The notes beneath the pieces were generated by a model. That model made no database searches, was not told the DNA's origin, and was given only the letters and a program-made list of their open reading frames with translations. A DNA stretch of 64,000 nt from Pseudoselenomonas ruminantium (GTDB lineage Bacteria; Bacillota; Negativicutes; Selenomonadales; Selenomonadaceae). Position numbers and translations under genes: made by a program. Below, piece after piece: positions 57,301 through 63,283 of the stretch. The first letter of the stretch is position 1. Every line of letters begins with the position of its first letter. The stretch lies in assembly GCF_900142515.1 (NCBI RefSeq), contig NZ_FRBC01000016.1:1-64000 (forward strand). The letters run 5' to 3'.

Positions 57301-60300
57301 CGAATATCGATCTGAATGGCAATATAGCAGCCACGCATAACCTTGATATGACGGCTGCCGGCGATATCACGTCGGTAGGCAACTGGACCGCGGGCAATGA
57401 TCTGACGGTTTCCGGCCGGAATATCACGGCGGATGGTCAGCTCTCAGCCGATAAGGAGGTAAATCTGACGGCAGCAGCCAAGGCAGATGTCAAGGATAAA
57501 GTATCAGCAGGTAATGATGTCACGGTCAAAGCAGTAGATATCCAGCTGGCAGGAGAAGCAAGGGGCAATAATATCTCCCTGTCTGCCACGAATATCGATT
57601 TGAATGGGACAATGACAGCCACGCAGGATCTTGGTGTGACGGCTATCGGTGATATCACGTCGGCAGGCAATTGGACCGCCGGCAACGATATGACGGTGGC
57701 AGGCACGAATATTGACCTGAATGGCAATATAGCAGCCACGCAGAATCTTGATATGACGGCTACCGGCGATATCACGTCGGTAGGCAACTGGACCGCGGGC
57801 AATGATCTGACGGTTTCTGGCCGGAATATCACGGCAGATGGTCAGCTTTCAGCCGATAAGGATGTAAAACTGACGGCAGCAGCACAGGCAAATGTCAAGG
57901 GCAAAGTAGCAGCAGGTAATGACATCACCGTTAAGGCTGCGGACATTCAGCTGGAAGGCGAGGCACGGGGCAATAATATCACCCTGTCTGCCACGAATAT
58001 CAATCTGAATGGCGCAATGACAGTCACGCAGGATCTTGGTGTGACGGCTGCCGGTGATATCACGTCGGCAGGCAATTGGACCGCCGGCAACGATATGACG
58101 GTGGCAGGCACGAATATTGACCTGAATGGCAATATATCAGCCACGCAGAACCTTGATATGACAGCCGCTGGCAATATCACGTCGGCAGGCAACTGGACCG
58201 TTGGCCATGATCTGACGGCTTCTGGTGCAAATATCAATCTGAATGGGGATGCAAATGTAAGGAATGACATGGAGATGGAGGCAACTGGCACCATCACATC
58301 GATTGGCAACTGGACTGTTGATGGCAACCTCACAGTCCGTGGCGATAATATTGAAACAGCTGGCGATATTGCTGCCGGCAGCCGGTTGGAATTCACCGCT
58401 GCAGGTTATATTGCCGGTAATGGCAACTTGCAGGCTGGCACAGATGTAGTCAATAGCGCCAATGATATCATGATTATCGGCGGAATTGCAGCTGGAAACA
58501 ATGCTTCGCTGTTGACTTCAAATGGCGATGTTGTGGTCAGCAAGGATGTAGTGGCCAATCAGTCGGTAACCGCTGTAACCAATAATGGTTCCTTTGTCGT
58601 ATTTGGAAAGGTCAACGCCATTCAAGGCGATGCAACGCTTATTACGGGATTTGATTCTTTCCATGCGGATGATGATGGCAGTATCCTGGTAACCGGAGGC
58701 ATTAATGCCGGTCAGGACGTAGCGATGTATTCTCGGAATGCGGATATCATCGTGGCGGAATTCAGTGATAATCCTGAGGCCAATGTCATTACGGCTGGCC
58801 GGGATATCAACATCAAGACCATTGACGCAGGTGATATTGCTGTCCTGGGGGCATTGCATTCCGGGCGCAATACCTCGGCTCTGGTAGAGGGAAATCGAGG
58901 TGATATCGAGATTTTCGATACGATCACTGCTGGAGCTGGTGTGGACCTGACGGTACAGTCGGATGGACATATCTTTGTGAATTTTGATTTTGACTCCAAT
59001 GGCACTGCGGAAAATATGGAAATACATGCCGGTACGGATGTCACAGCCCATACGCAATCTGGAGGTATCCTTATTGGCAGGACCATCATAGCGGATCAGG
59101 GCGAAATCAATTTGCTTTCCGAATCTGGTTCCATAGCCGTTACAGGCAAGACCAATGCACTGGAGGGCAACATACTGGCGCTTACCGGCCAGGGCGATAT
59201 CGTGATTGGCGATACTCTGGACCATTTTGAAGAGTCGGTAACGGCGAAGAACAATGTTTCGCTGCTGACCAATTCCGGAACGGTCTACATCTTTGGCAAG
59301 ACCGTGGCGCAAAACGGCGATGTCAGCCTGAAGGCTGGCAAGGATGTATATGAACCAGGCAAGAGCAACTTCATTATCGAAGATAATGGGGTAGTCGAAG
59401 CTGGTCATGATATTTTCCTTACCGGACGGAATGGCGATATCTTCATGGCAGATTATCTGCAGGCCAAGGGCGGTATCAAAGCTTATGCGGAAGAGCAGGG
59501 CAATATTTCCTTTGCTACGGATATTACGGTCAATGGCGATATCGGCCTGACCACGGACACGGGGGATATCACCGTTGGCCAAAATGTCAATTCGCTGCAG
59601 GGCAATGTTGATATTGTCGCTAAGACGGGCAATATTACCATTGAAAAAGACCTGTTTGCTGAAAATGGTGCAATCCGTGCTTATTCTGGCAAGGGCGAAA
59701 TCCATATCGGCGACCAGGGACCGCATGATGATGTGATACTGGCCAGGACGAATATTGACCTTAAGACCCAGGAGGGCAGGATCACGGTTCAGGGGAGAAC
59801 CCGTTCCGTGGAAGGCGATATCAAAGTATCGGCCGCTGTGCCAGAGTATCAGCAGGGCAAGGACAGCATCATTCTTGAACAGAATGGCGAAGTGGTTTCC
59901 GGCGGGGCTATTACCATCAACAGCGGTAATGGTGACTTCCATGTTACCGACAGAGTCCAAGCCGAGGAGAGTCTCTACACCAATGTCATCGGCAAGGGCA
60001 GCATGTATTATGATACGGATATCGAGGTCCGGAATGATGTCAAGACTGCCGTGGAGGAAGGCACGATTTACGTCGGAGCCAATGTCAAGGCGGGGAATGA
60101 TGTCGATATGTCCAACGGGATTGGCAACATCTATGTGGGGCACTCCATCGATGCTAAGGCGGGCAATATCAATCTCAATGTAGAACGGGGGAATATCGAT
60201 GTAGGTGATAATGATGCCGAAACGGAAACCATAACGGCCGCAAATGATGTCAATATTGCTGCAAATGTAGGAAAGATTACCGTATATGGCAAGACTTCCA

Positions 60301-61367
60301 CCCGGAATGGCGATATCACCTTGAAGGCCGGATCGGAAAACTATATCGCCGGCGACAGCGGACGGAATATCATCATTGACCACAATGGTCTGGTAGATTC
60401 TGCCCGGGATGTCAAGCTTATCGCAACCAACGGCGACCTGCATGTGACCGATAATGTGCTTTCCCAGCGGAATATAGCAGCTCAGGTACTTGAACAGGGC
60501 GGCTTGTATTTCGATCGGGATATAGACCTCAAAGGCGATTTGGTGGCAGGTACGGAAAATGGCGATATCGTTGCCCGGGATGTCCAGGCTACGGGGGATA
60601 TCCGCATTACGCAGAAGAAGGGCGATATCCGCATCAATCTTGCCGATGCTACCCATGTATTCCTGCAGATGGAAGATAACACCGAGGCTTCACAGGTCAA
60701 TACCATCCGGGCCAATGCCAATGGGGATGAGCTGATGGATGTAACGCTGACCGGCAGCTATCTCAATGTGGGCACCTTGGAAAACAAGGGTGGCACGGAT
60801 ACGTTCCAGGTTTCCTTGGCAGCGCCTGACGGCCAGGAGTTTATCGAGAAGCTCAATATCGGCCAGCTGCGTTCCGATACGGGCACATTTATCCCGAAGG
60901 TTTGGACCAGACAGGGAGATGTGTATGTGGATAAGGGACAGCTGCAACTGGCAGATGTTATGGCAGCAGATAAGTTCAGATTTGCCAATGCGATGGTGGA
61001 TGCCGCTGTTTACGGGCGGATACCAACCCATGATGGGGAGCAGCTGGTTTACTGGAATGATGCGGCCAAGGCCTATCAGATGCAAAGACCCTTTAACCTG
61101 TTTGCCGATGGCGGCATGATCACCGACAGGGCAGTCCTCGTGGATTCCCATGATTGGCGACGGCTGTATAGCAGGAAATATTCGGAGACCTATAGCGTTG
61201 TGGATCGGATGCGGGATTACCTGATGCGGAAGAACCACTATTACAGCGCTGGGGCTCTTATCCCGTATACCCCGCCCATGCCGTATGTTCGTGTAGAGTC
61301 GGCTGGCAATACGGTCAACACCGTGCAGGCTGATAATGCGTCGGAGCAGGAGATCACGGTAGAATAA
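42381..61367 (+). CDS. giant TpsA-type filamentous-haemagglutinin-like exoprotein (6,328 residues)
   Basis: One uninterrupted ORF. It has an extended basic signal peptide (cleavage near VAYA-EDP, residue 49), then an N-terminal TPS domain (about 55-280) with NRFDKFVLENGNRADMFF, SPEGIAIGAQGVINAGSF (from residue 147) and TFNENF-like Gly/Asn-rich beta-helix repeats for thousands of residues. Segments about 1,000-3,100 are Gly/Ala-rich (for example GVGAGVGASGLVGLNGSVAI). A 405-bp tandem repeat (57240-58330) and modules of about 165 residues (58590-60700) precede a distinct tail with HDWRRLYSRKYSETYSV and PYTPPMPYVRV. I noticed only one Cys after the signal peptide (residue 3187). No toxin domain is evident. 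Reminiscent of large LktA-type adhesins of Fusobacterium and Negativicutes; adhesion or cytotoxicity is inferred. The ATG at 42381 has AAGGAG 11 nt upstream; a GTG at 42372 is the alternative. Confidence 0.93.
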   Translation: MSQTGKFRKKARKMEKLQERYAYSVLASKVLLGLALGCLVAMPSGVAYAEDPAQTEIKAKGADAAIAAEADGTYKIYAQSVNGDLGVNRFDKFVLENGNRADMFFNKQGETVYAANLVNLVNSQVTINGVLNAVKDGKIDGNLYFLSPEGIAIGAQGVINAGSFTGMVVDKDAFSEFYEGTENRKKATGDQQQGAEFDLDAVKGLAIGGTIDVSGHINTHSGIFLGAGVINIKDGAQLKSVSNIQFEDIVNSSIAQQVPANLTATTGEGSDIVLAAASSVGVDDSSLPELKAVKKKNEQGQETDEYVLENWDKWETGWLEEIFAATNEAAIDNQGKLITDKAVKLTAKAATSYKEGAIFKYLQDQQVKDLVQNEIHKSIGKKAALKTGMWAFLKATNSEAAALAEPSTEEWTKWIDVFLVGIMEGTGNRTNQANISLGGEVRAASLSAEATANLAMNVDASIMARAYTNVKGKNTADIEVKEGLNLGSNIGDITLNSAANTDISAVARGLNVKRADGDTTTKLPSVYGAVTIVNTESGANVKVDKAITASGDFKATADMKEKMNVVASSAMNEDTGTVSAGVAYVDDKTDATVTLNKDITAKTITADAQNRVQKDLLTVNNTLGVVSGQVFKNDTKPVELKPLDESKKNTLNKYLDKLVDMGDGLVGKLKQYGDAGATVGVFNQENNSKVMVNSALTASGGDLKLNAETTIGDMGVDADDNPIPIGGFHMNVVSAMTHTKSDGSANNGGLINAAVLVDNVRNNAVVQVAAPAKSLQATGNVKVNAQAHMDYAPDAEGLYNVKKAWGDVKESFEAIKTLVSDDVKNVFEGIGDSFEKVDWSDLSSIKSSFTEGEKLTKAIAEIKKDGQIAAKIKERFLTTVDKAVNLTHPSAYTHYHVRTESKNTTGNFTATGSVQVDKLENNAAVLIGEGTSLHADGNTSIKADSGTYTVSLTGKGGEYATLDQEGKVGVGASVAYQEIGGTGLVMAGKDAVIEGQKVDITADQTMKQVDIVYSSGKADTLNIGGMVNIVKGAGNSIVAIDDEAVINATAADGAIKLHADNSTTINAITGGLTLGGKNASGAVGIGVSWVDYDTNDIVQVADNGRGVVKAAETDTDTDEQKAAKRTGNRSVLARDLAKQIGAAGDDFFGAATAGNAGRKAWQANSFEALAVTTGTINSIGAEIAGTTGSDKSFFDKGSNLIENIGKKRDKFNNWLKGNKLTKAIQGSNASNTASANVGGTGGFKLSAAGSAAINKGNSDTTAAVSGIELRKNSAAELASVTVKAQDDMFIGAFAGGAAFNALKQNNSPAVAIGGAVGYTRQNRTVDSLLLNAQVEGAGTLANQAEKAGTEVAAGLSLAVNTSSGTNLTASGSVSYNDVHNQVRALQIGTDVNKTYAGSTKTVVTNKALASDWQIAGGLSANWTGSDGTSANLGGAVTVSDLSNDVVSMISAGNYKQVDTLSMEAAKSINQINVAVAGSKSGGKTALGLDGAVAYNEVDNKVRTVVRNGAAVEASGAVALVAHDKAEDKTASKADLQAKGIDVDHMIEHYISQDAKKTIANQDVVDQTNGKEISVAANGGSINIPGSSLAVNVAAGVNFNGNGAGAGVGIDEIKNNLSVDINGATLKGAAIDAGTTNNTKIVGVAAGASIGAEYFGGAGAVSWHDVTNTNTVNITDSKLTADAVNGVSHNKSSIVSVAGQFNQSSNVGAGMTLANNDMNNTSGVYLKGGKVQGVTDDKLENLTLAAHNDTYVLAVGAGVGASGLVGLNGSVAINEGSNSSEAIIGKGTKGTDIVQVKALKVAADNTTSKTTIAGSLTYTNGGIAGIGGGVAYANIGRTDNREKTQALIQDASITTQPAAAIDVTALDTSKAVSVGVGVGIEGSVNLQGGVARTNVRKDVNAGMENTAIDEGQDAAQADVSIKADSTVNNKTAGAALATAFTGLVAGGVGLSFNDVEQNTRAYYGYLNTRPENASRVNELAINATADNKLLGIGIGLAGASTFAVGGSYSYNYIRGNTTAEMNKANIISAQNIGVVSQSDDAISAIAGVIAGGAGGAAGVSVANNQINGDTVAAVTGSRLVTNTAVNSDDAKKIAVNNGIKDAKTDAEGRGLIQGQVQKATFVPGKLKEGRENTSLTGLVIDSSATHAIASDLLTGAGGAIGGVAGTFNENFIEGKTRASLNDTSVNEDKSQYGGSIKDTQNTTVKAADYTNIGAFEVGAAGGANVGFGATQNANNLSRKVLAESYSQSAADVKAHDFKLQALAKQGVSNLAIAGGLAVTGAAANANVISDDLDMDVQARTNRLNLEFANKADILADNESRIYMGTYGASVAGIGASAGMGINLVDQQSTVKTTVANSTLKETEKTTSQAKIEARNKTIQEASLVSGAGAGMGVGIVGTFNHSKLTSDVGVVISGSTLQAGKIDVNSHDVIWSDQGTGSVSGGLFGGVGVNSTVNTVADKSYVNISSNSLLTAKDTVKVKADIVRDIDTFMLNVSLGGVSVGVNHMNTSVNESLKADKALQDKISKANALDKDNTASFVGLTKAERQQARERTAFQIDTNVAGTSLGSQLSVNGSSINAGGALSLDAEEKNRLSLSTIGTSVGAGSFVVTNAEATLKNANGVSLDGASLTGSSVDIRANTADASRDGKSGLYTQGAVGNLGIVGITAISSKAEMSGSTAVHVKNTNITSTGEVNINAKSGVTANTNVNGVTAGVATVNAIDTGITNTSVLAVNFENNSGTHTIKSTKADGKINVNAVNTGNFTANSTGISAGLLAAGGNKTYAKDNSTSQINITGSNYAFAADALSFQAANAPKLKVDIDNHAVGVATGMASYATAEVNSSALINADDNNAFQAGSVYFGAQVGKEKEITAASRLRSVAVAGMAIPGYSGDDSLVSTKTNAAINIGKENYKFKDSENKEKRAALTIAAVNLASRQNDVSNVTVSAIKFAAGAITGTTRAEDTASVNAGGGDVYKLLLGARVDSYTDSYVRGSGGGIADYGNTAKAITYFDNAASANIYGKWDVTDELQVAAEQEDGMDIQAFSGSGGIYQGGGLYTNLDIGSKGRITSANIGKDADIQANRVYVGAENYLNTRKNNKYGKRLDMTAISFYGMSVLESKDVIKKGTQVNIGDNAKVTTVGTQEYEVTNKDVLNNYAEGLNGGLTQTIVTQSRTDYTSANKVTLGQGAMLCNTGGYDKGGITLAAYDDIDSTVHAEGQVRGLAGAGPTAITEHNIKRTNQVNVKGTIKSQKDINLYAGADRNGNLSNVKQLSIADARNDTLIPLGWRRELDMENQRNNTVQVEAGAVGEALRNINIKAVNGQENILKQASYHTIYGGKGGDKEAIPVVETSDGSGRIDKLVTSTTNYAQVDGSLLAGYQDKLYVTITGQVVPQSYLGHHDVKDAKDATILESHDVTAAGGDAAYTISIVDDEGRHYTELEQATKQYSSSYANILANRWSELKTLLNSYSGKDGKGGDGQTAIAYAGYAAELELLEAKMKNLGLLEETEVNGKKVNIPVTSGYDIPIVALPELLEASGGTINVDSSNFYGTGSVVAKTNPEVKVENQSNAYLVVNDVLLRDKGEGIIYRDNLIASDAAGKAQIKELNGNKNYDVAYSKLKSVTGDGPAVNITSDNASISGITLTDRVTKGETTDTVTGTYDGVGAIEIAGHVNGGIGDVNITNRNRNGDIIINGSDSKATGVDGRTIRLTATSGSVTQSYTKGVVHIGSTPEDVYKTTNDAAITNINNGWGNSYTEPKHTTTTVDGSNARSESESTATKAGRIAGNAIFIAADAINVNGILQSGYGKYAAVVTEEQVAAAKTAAANKDFSKSKLYEGHRIYKVNEGGTSWDNKDTDGSLKYTVQVYYDPDNDTLLTEDIDAQGGRVYLTGRIISTTGGQIFAVDGGADIRIENQSDTAMQVGKILNNDINGEVVLTTSSMENGKEVLTRHSYTTDKVTTTTGYMGADPQETSDTVNTGRSYSYTPAANSRYNWTVGSDSTTTIHYYYRDTKIFNADVFSFESDSSKVVKTEYPAETKPLPNGIFVSQPQTGSGDYQIVADNVILSEMDRLNFKATSKNYVLWKNYYYNWDKKKGSMQTYVSSIKADNPIAIKFIGQDDGTINVQSRGGITLAGNIRNNNAAGTIDISSAQGGILGNAGVSVIGNKVNLNAQKDVANINIEALDKAKAVQLQANTQDGNIGITVNGDVEVSTVKAQAAASVAGNNNITLNASGNILQGTGDGLIGQRIDLTSRAGAIGTAGQMLKVRAGQQALNDDSRSASISATAQKDIFLKQNNADESTGGDMRIGIVRSIAGDVTLNNAGGSFVDALPYNGDETSDETAARIQRWIDAGMIAGPDRNNAYIRKLERNVADYEEMVRKNFADYLVMKENQAGLTEENQKIYAKLDSEYGAYANSDAYLSHLAADAGSDYAKLKAEAENPTYKWTQDELLYALRSEIVNKEVGSTDSRDKVANVSGRNITLVGENVGSNLKPQNIAYEQLANGYVDPNDPSKTNIYYLKILANADAADVIHRQDGQGKDYFEVTGMAPLGIHATGVINAQAVGNEAEDISLSARKAAEDGEASVLKLGTIQADNGLVRIMGKAGLENALDDANAANVIAKGEVLLEGGAGAVGSEAKAINVQAGGDLSARSNANIYIKNVGENALSVGSVYTPDTLKLWSAKGLVGSTANLEGTIPYINAQHLFLDATNNGVGSDLGTPDRPLYILSNGVDIQAAGHSAQFQGVEHAKNSMVLNRVELTDDLWLHTPGTLAIANVVYAGDTMVLSADKGIVMADQEEEATAASYLDAGTSISLASQTGDLGAKGNALRLLNSGVSVTAAGVNGYLLGLERPALHTVGMDLGHIGTETVPGFTGDLWVKSQGALTTKEIVNVKGNLELLADNNTLKSQNDWIAGGDIHAKGNDVELKDDVKAGGKVTVEGQNINLVGNTNADHDLTLTATGAIKSVGNWTAGNDMTVAGTNIDLNGNIAATHNLDMTAAGDITSVGNWTAGNDLTVSGRNITADGQLSADKEVNLTAAAKADVKDKVSAGNDVTVKAVDIQLAGEARGNNISLSATNIDLNGTMTATQDLGVTAIGDITSAGNWTAGNDMTVAGTNIDLNGNIAATQNLDMTATGDITSVGNWTAGNDLTVSGRNITADGQLSADKDVKLTAAAQANVKGKVAAGNDITVKAADIQLEGEARGNNITLSATNINLNGAMTVTQDLGVTAAGDITSAGNWTAGNDMTVAGTNIDLNGNISATQNLDMTAAGNITSAGNWTVGHDLTASGANINLNGDANVRNDMEMEATGTITSIGNWTVDGNLTVRGDNIETAGDIAAGSRLEFTAAGYIAGNGNLQAGTDVVNSANDIMIIGGIAAGNNASLLTSNGDVVVSKDVVANQSVTAVTNNGSFVVFGKVNAIQGDATLITGFDSFHADDDGSILVTGGINAGQDVAMYSRNADIIVAEFSDNPEANVITAGRDINIKTIDAGDIAVLGALHSGRNTSALVEGNRGDIEIFDTITAGAGVDLTVQSDGHIFVNFDFDSNGTAENMEIHAGTDVTAHTQSGGILIGRTIIADQGEINLLSESGSIAVTGKTNALEGNILALTGQGDIVIGDTLDHFEESVTAKNNVSLLTNSGTVYIFGKTVAQNGDVSLKAGKDVYEPGKSNFIIEDNGVVEAGHDIFLTGRNGDIFMADYLQAKGGIKAYAEEQGNISFATDITVNGDIGLTTDTGDITVGQNVNSLQGNVDIVAKTGNITIEKDLFAENGAIRAYSGKGEIHIGDQGPHDDVILARTNIDLKTQEGRITVQGRTRSVEGDIKVSAAVPEYQQGKDSIILEQNGEVVSGGAITINSGNGDFHVTDRVQAEESLYTNVIGKGSMYYDTDIEVRNDVKTAVEEGTIYVGANVKAGNDVDMSNGIGNIYVGHSIDAKAGNINLNVERGNIDVGDNDAETETITAANDVNIAANVGKITVYGKTSTRNGDITLKAGSENYIAGDSGRNIIIDHNGLVDSARDVKLIATNGDLHVTDNVLSQRNIAAQVLEQGGLYFDRDIDLKGDLVAGTENGDIVARDVQATGDIRITQKKGDIRINLADATHVFLQMEDNTEASQVNTIRANANGDELMDVTLTGSYLNVGTLENKGGTDTFQVSLAAPDGQEFIEKLNIGQLRSDTGTFIPKVWTRQGDVYVDKGQLQLADVMAADKFRFANAMVDAAVYGRIPTHDGEQLVYWNDAAKAYQMQRPFNLFADGGMITDRAVLVDSHDWRRLYSRKYSETYSVVDRMRDYLMRKNHYYSAGALIPYTPPMPYVRVESAGNTVNTVQADNASEQEITVE
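57240..58330 (+). repeat. tandem 405-bp repeat inside tpsA (about 2.6 copies)
   Basis: The same sequence returns at exactly 405-bp steps: AACTGGACCG starts at 57381, 57786 and 58191. The unit is 135 codons and holds two sub-repeats starting ITSxGNWTAGND. Copies differ by scattered, mostly silent changes, and the last copy decays toward 58330. Spacing is a multiple of three, so copy number may change without breaking the frame. Confidence 0.85.
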
Positions 61368-61380
61368 CAGATGATTTGCA

Positions 61381-61417
61381 GACTGTGGATCTGGCTTGCA
61401 GGTTCACAGTCCTTTTT
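61381..61417 (+). terminator. intrinsic terminator after tpsA
   Basis: A 7-bp stem GACTGTG / CACAGTC with a 17-nt loop, followed by CTTTTT. Confidence 0.7.
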
Positions 61418-61426
61418 ATGAAAACT

Positions 61427-61477
61427 TGCAAAAAATGCCTAATTCCTCTTGCTACTATGCAAAAAATGTTATACAAT
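61427..61477 (+). promoter_or_regulatory. nhaC-type gene promoter with a direct repeat
   Basis: TTGCTA (61449-61454), 17 bp, TACAAT (61472-61477). TGCAAAAAATG occurs twice, at 61427-61437 upstream of the -35 and at 61458-61468 inside the spacer (31 bp apart, about three helical turns), a likely operator arrangement. Confidence 0.65.
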
Positions 61478-61534
61478 TAAGGTCGTGTATTATATGGAAA
61501 ATATTGGCTAATCATAGCAGAAAGCAGGTAGTGT

Positions 61535-63037
61535 ATGGCTGAATCAATCTGGTCCATCCTGCCGCCGGTTATTACCATTGTTCTGGCTTTGTGGACCAAG
61601 GAAGTCTACATGTCCCTGATCATTGGCATCTTCTCGGGTGCCATGCTCTTCACGGGAGGAAACTTCCTCGAATCCATCCTGACCATGTTCAAGGTTATGG
61701 CGGACAAGGTGGGCGGTAACGTCAACATCTTGGTATTCTTGGTAATCTTAGGCATTCTGGTAGCGGCAATCACCCGCAGCGGGGCTACGAGTGCTTATGG
61801 TGAGTGGGCAGCACGCACCATCAAAGGGCGCCGGCAGGCTTCCCTGATCACGGCTCTCTTAGGGCTGGTCATCTTCATTGATGACTATTTCAATTGTTTG
61901 ACCGTGGGTACGGTCATGCGGCCGGTGACGGACAAGTTCCGGATCTCCCGGGCGAAACTGGCCTATATCATCGACGCCATGGCGGCCCCCATCTGCATAA
62001 TCGCGCCAGTGTCCAGCTGGGCGGCGGCTGTAGGCTCGTCCCTGCCGGAAGGTTCGGAGATTGATGGTTTTTCGCTCTTTATCCAGACCATTCCCTTCAA
62101 TCTTTATGCCTGGCTGACGCTGATATTCCTGTTCTTCATCATCTGGACGGGCAAGGACTTCGGGGCGATGGCCCATGATGTGAAGCGCAGCAATCAGAAG
62201 TTTGAGATTCCTAGGGAATATCAGGGCAATGGCGAGGTCACGAAAGACCAGCAGGGCAATGGCAAGATCATCGACCTGGTCCTGCCGCTGCTGGTGCTGA
62301 TTGCGGCCTGCGTCTATGGCATGCTCTACACGGGCGGCATCCATGAAGGCAAGACCATCGCCAATGCTTTTGCGGATTGTGATTCTTCCAAATCCCTGGT
62401 GCTGGGTTCCTTCATTGCCTTTGTGTTTACGGGGCTTCTCTATCTGCCCCGCAAGGTCATTTCCTTCAATGCCTTCTGCGACAGCTTCGGCTGGGGCTTC
62501 AAGGCCATGACACCGGCTATCTTCATCCTGTGCCTGGCCTGGACGCTCTCTGGCATCTGCAGTGACAAGTATCTGAACCTGGGCGGCTTTGTCGGTGGCA
62601 TTGTCAGTGCCAATGCGGCGCTTATCATGTTGCTGCCGCCAATCTTCTTCCTCGTGGCCATCGGTCTGGCCTTTGCCACGGGCACGAGCTGGGGTACCTT
62701 CGGCATCCTGATTCCGATTGCCGTGGCTGTGGTAGGCGGAGACCCGCAGATGCTGACCATCTGTGTAGCCGCTATCCTTTCCGGTGCGGTAGGCGGCGAC
62801 CATGCTTCGCCGATTTCCGATACGACGATCTTGGCATCGGCCGGTGCACAGTGTGACCATCTCGACCATGTGAGCACGCAGCTGCCCTATGTGATGACGG
62901 TAGCCGGTTGCTCCCTGCTCGGCTATGTGGTAGACGGCTTCACCGGCAATGGCTGGCTGGGCCTGGGCACAGCTCTGGCCTGCCTGTGCGCAGTCATGGC
63001 GGTGATTTCGGTCAAGGTGAAATCGCTGGACAACTAA
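61535..63037 (+). CDS. NhaC-family Na+/H+ antiporter
   Basis: A 500-residue inner-membrane protein with about 11-12 segments. Features of NhaC: IFIDDYFNCLTVGTVMRPVTDKF, then FATGTSWGTFGILIPIA and SGAVGGDHASPISDTTILASAGAQCDHLDHV (read in parts). It exchanges Na+ for H+; a few NhaC relatives move other substrates such as organic acids, so the substrate is not certain. Follows the TPS operon behind a terminator and has its own promoter. Confidence 0.9.
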   Translation: MAESIWSILPPVITIVLALWTKEVYMSLIIGIFSGAMLFTGGNFLESILTMFKVMADKVGGNVNILVFLVILGILVAAITRSGATSAYGEWAARTIKGRRQASLITALLGLVIFIDDYFNCLTVGTVMRPVTDKFRISRAKLAYIIDAMAAPICIIAPVSSWAAAVGSSLPEGSEIDGFSLFIQTIPFNLYAWLTLIFLFFIIWTGKDFGAMAHDVKRSNQKFEIPREYQGNGEVTKDQQGNGKIIDLVLPLLVLIAACVYGMLYTGGIHEGKTIANAFADCDSSKSLVLGSFIAFVFTGLLYLPRKVISFNAFCDSFGWGFKAMTPAIFILCLAWTLSGICSDKYLNLGGFVGGIVSANAALIMLLPPIFFLVAIGLAFATGTSWGTFGILIPIAVAVVGGDPQMLTICVAAILSGAVGGDHASPISDTTILASAGAQCDHLDHVSTQLPYVMTVAGCSLLGYVVDGFTGNGWLGLGTALACLCAVMAVISVKVKSLDN

Positions 63038-63048
63038 AGATTCTGCAA

Positions 63049-63077
63049 GTCAGTTGCCTGCGGGCAGCTGGCTTTTT
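63049..63077 (+). terminator. intrinsic terminator after the nhaC-type gene
   Basis: A 10-bp stem with two G-U pairs (GTCAGTTGCC / GGCAGCTGGC), followed by TTTTT. Confidence 0.75.
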
Positions 63078-63084
63078 CTTTGCC

Positions 63085-63113
63085 TTGTCAAACGCGGTCA
63101 ATTGCGTTATACT
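63085..63113 (+). promoter_or_regulatory. promoter upstream of murI
   Basis: TTGTCA (63085-63090), 17 bp, TATACT (63108-63113). About 165 nt of leader lie between it and murI. Confidence 0.75.
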
Positions 63114-63119
63114 AGCATT

Positions 63120-63283
63120 TGTTTGCTATGAAATTTCAGTCAGTCAAGCCGCGACGCTCTGCGAAGCAGAGCTAGTCCCTTTGGGGATAGGCGCAGAATG
63201 ACTTAGATTTCGTGTAAGGGCGTAGTGCGGAACATCGTTTCGCACGAAGTTTGCAAAAATTAGATTTTCAGGAGTTGAGGGCG
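63120..63283 (+). promoter_or_regulatory. structured leader before murI
   Basis: The leader carries a 7-bp hairpin GCTCTGC-GAA-GCAGAGC (63156-63172) and a 9-bp hairpin GTGCGGAAC-ATC-GTTTCGCAC with one G-U pair (63225-63245). ATTTCGTG at 63208-63215 could pair with the CACGAAGT that follows, competing with the second hairpin. No known riboswitch core was recognised. Confidence 0.45.

Noticed and set aside
57240..58330. CRISPR array
   Set aside because: The repeat is in-frame coding DNA with a 405-bp period and no spacer pattern; no cas gene is in the window.
58518..60656. 712-codon open frame on the minus strand inside tpsA
   Set aside because: It is the antisense reading of the repetitive C-terminal modules. 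Repeats keep stop codons out of the opposite strand; the composition is Ile/Asp/Arg-rich without domains and there is no ribosome site.
55400..61367. CdiA-type toxin domain at the end of TpsA with an immunity gene behind it
   Set aside because: No VENN-like junction, no variable cytotoxic end and no small immunity ORF follow; a terminator and an NhaC-type gene come directly after.
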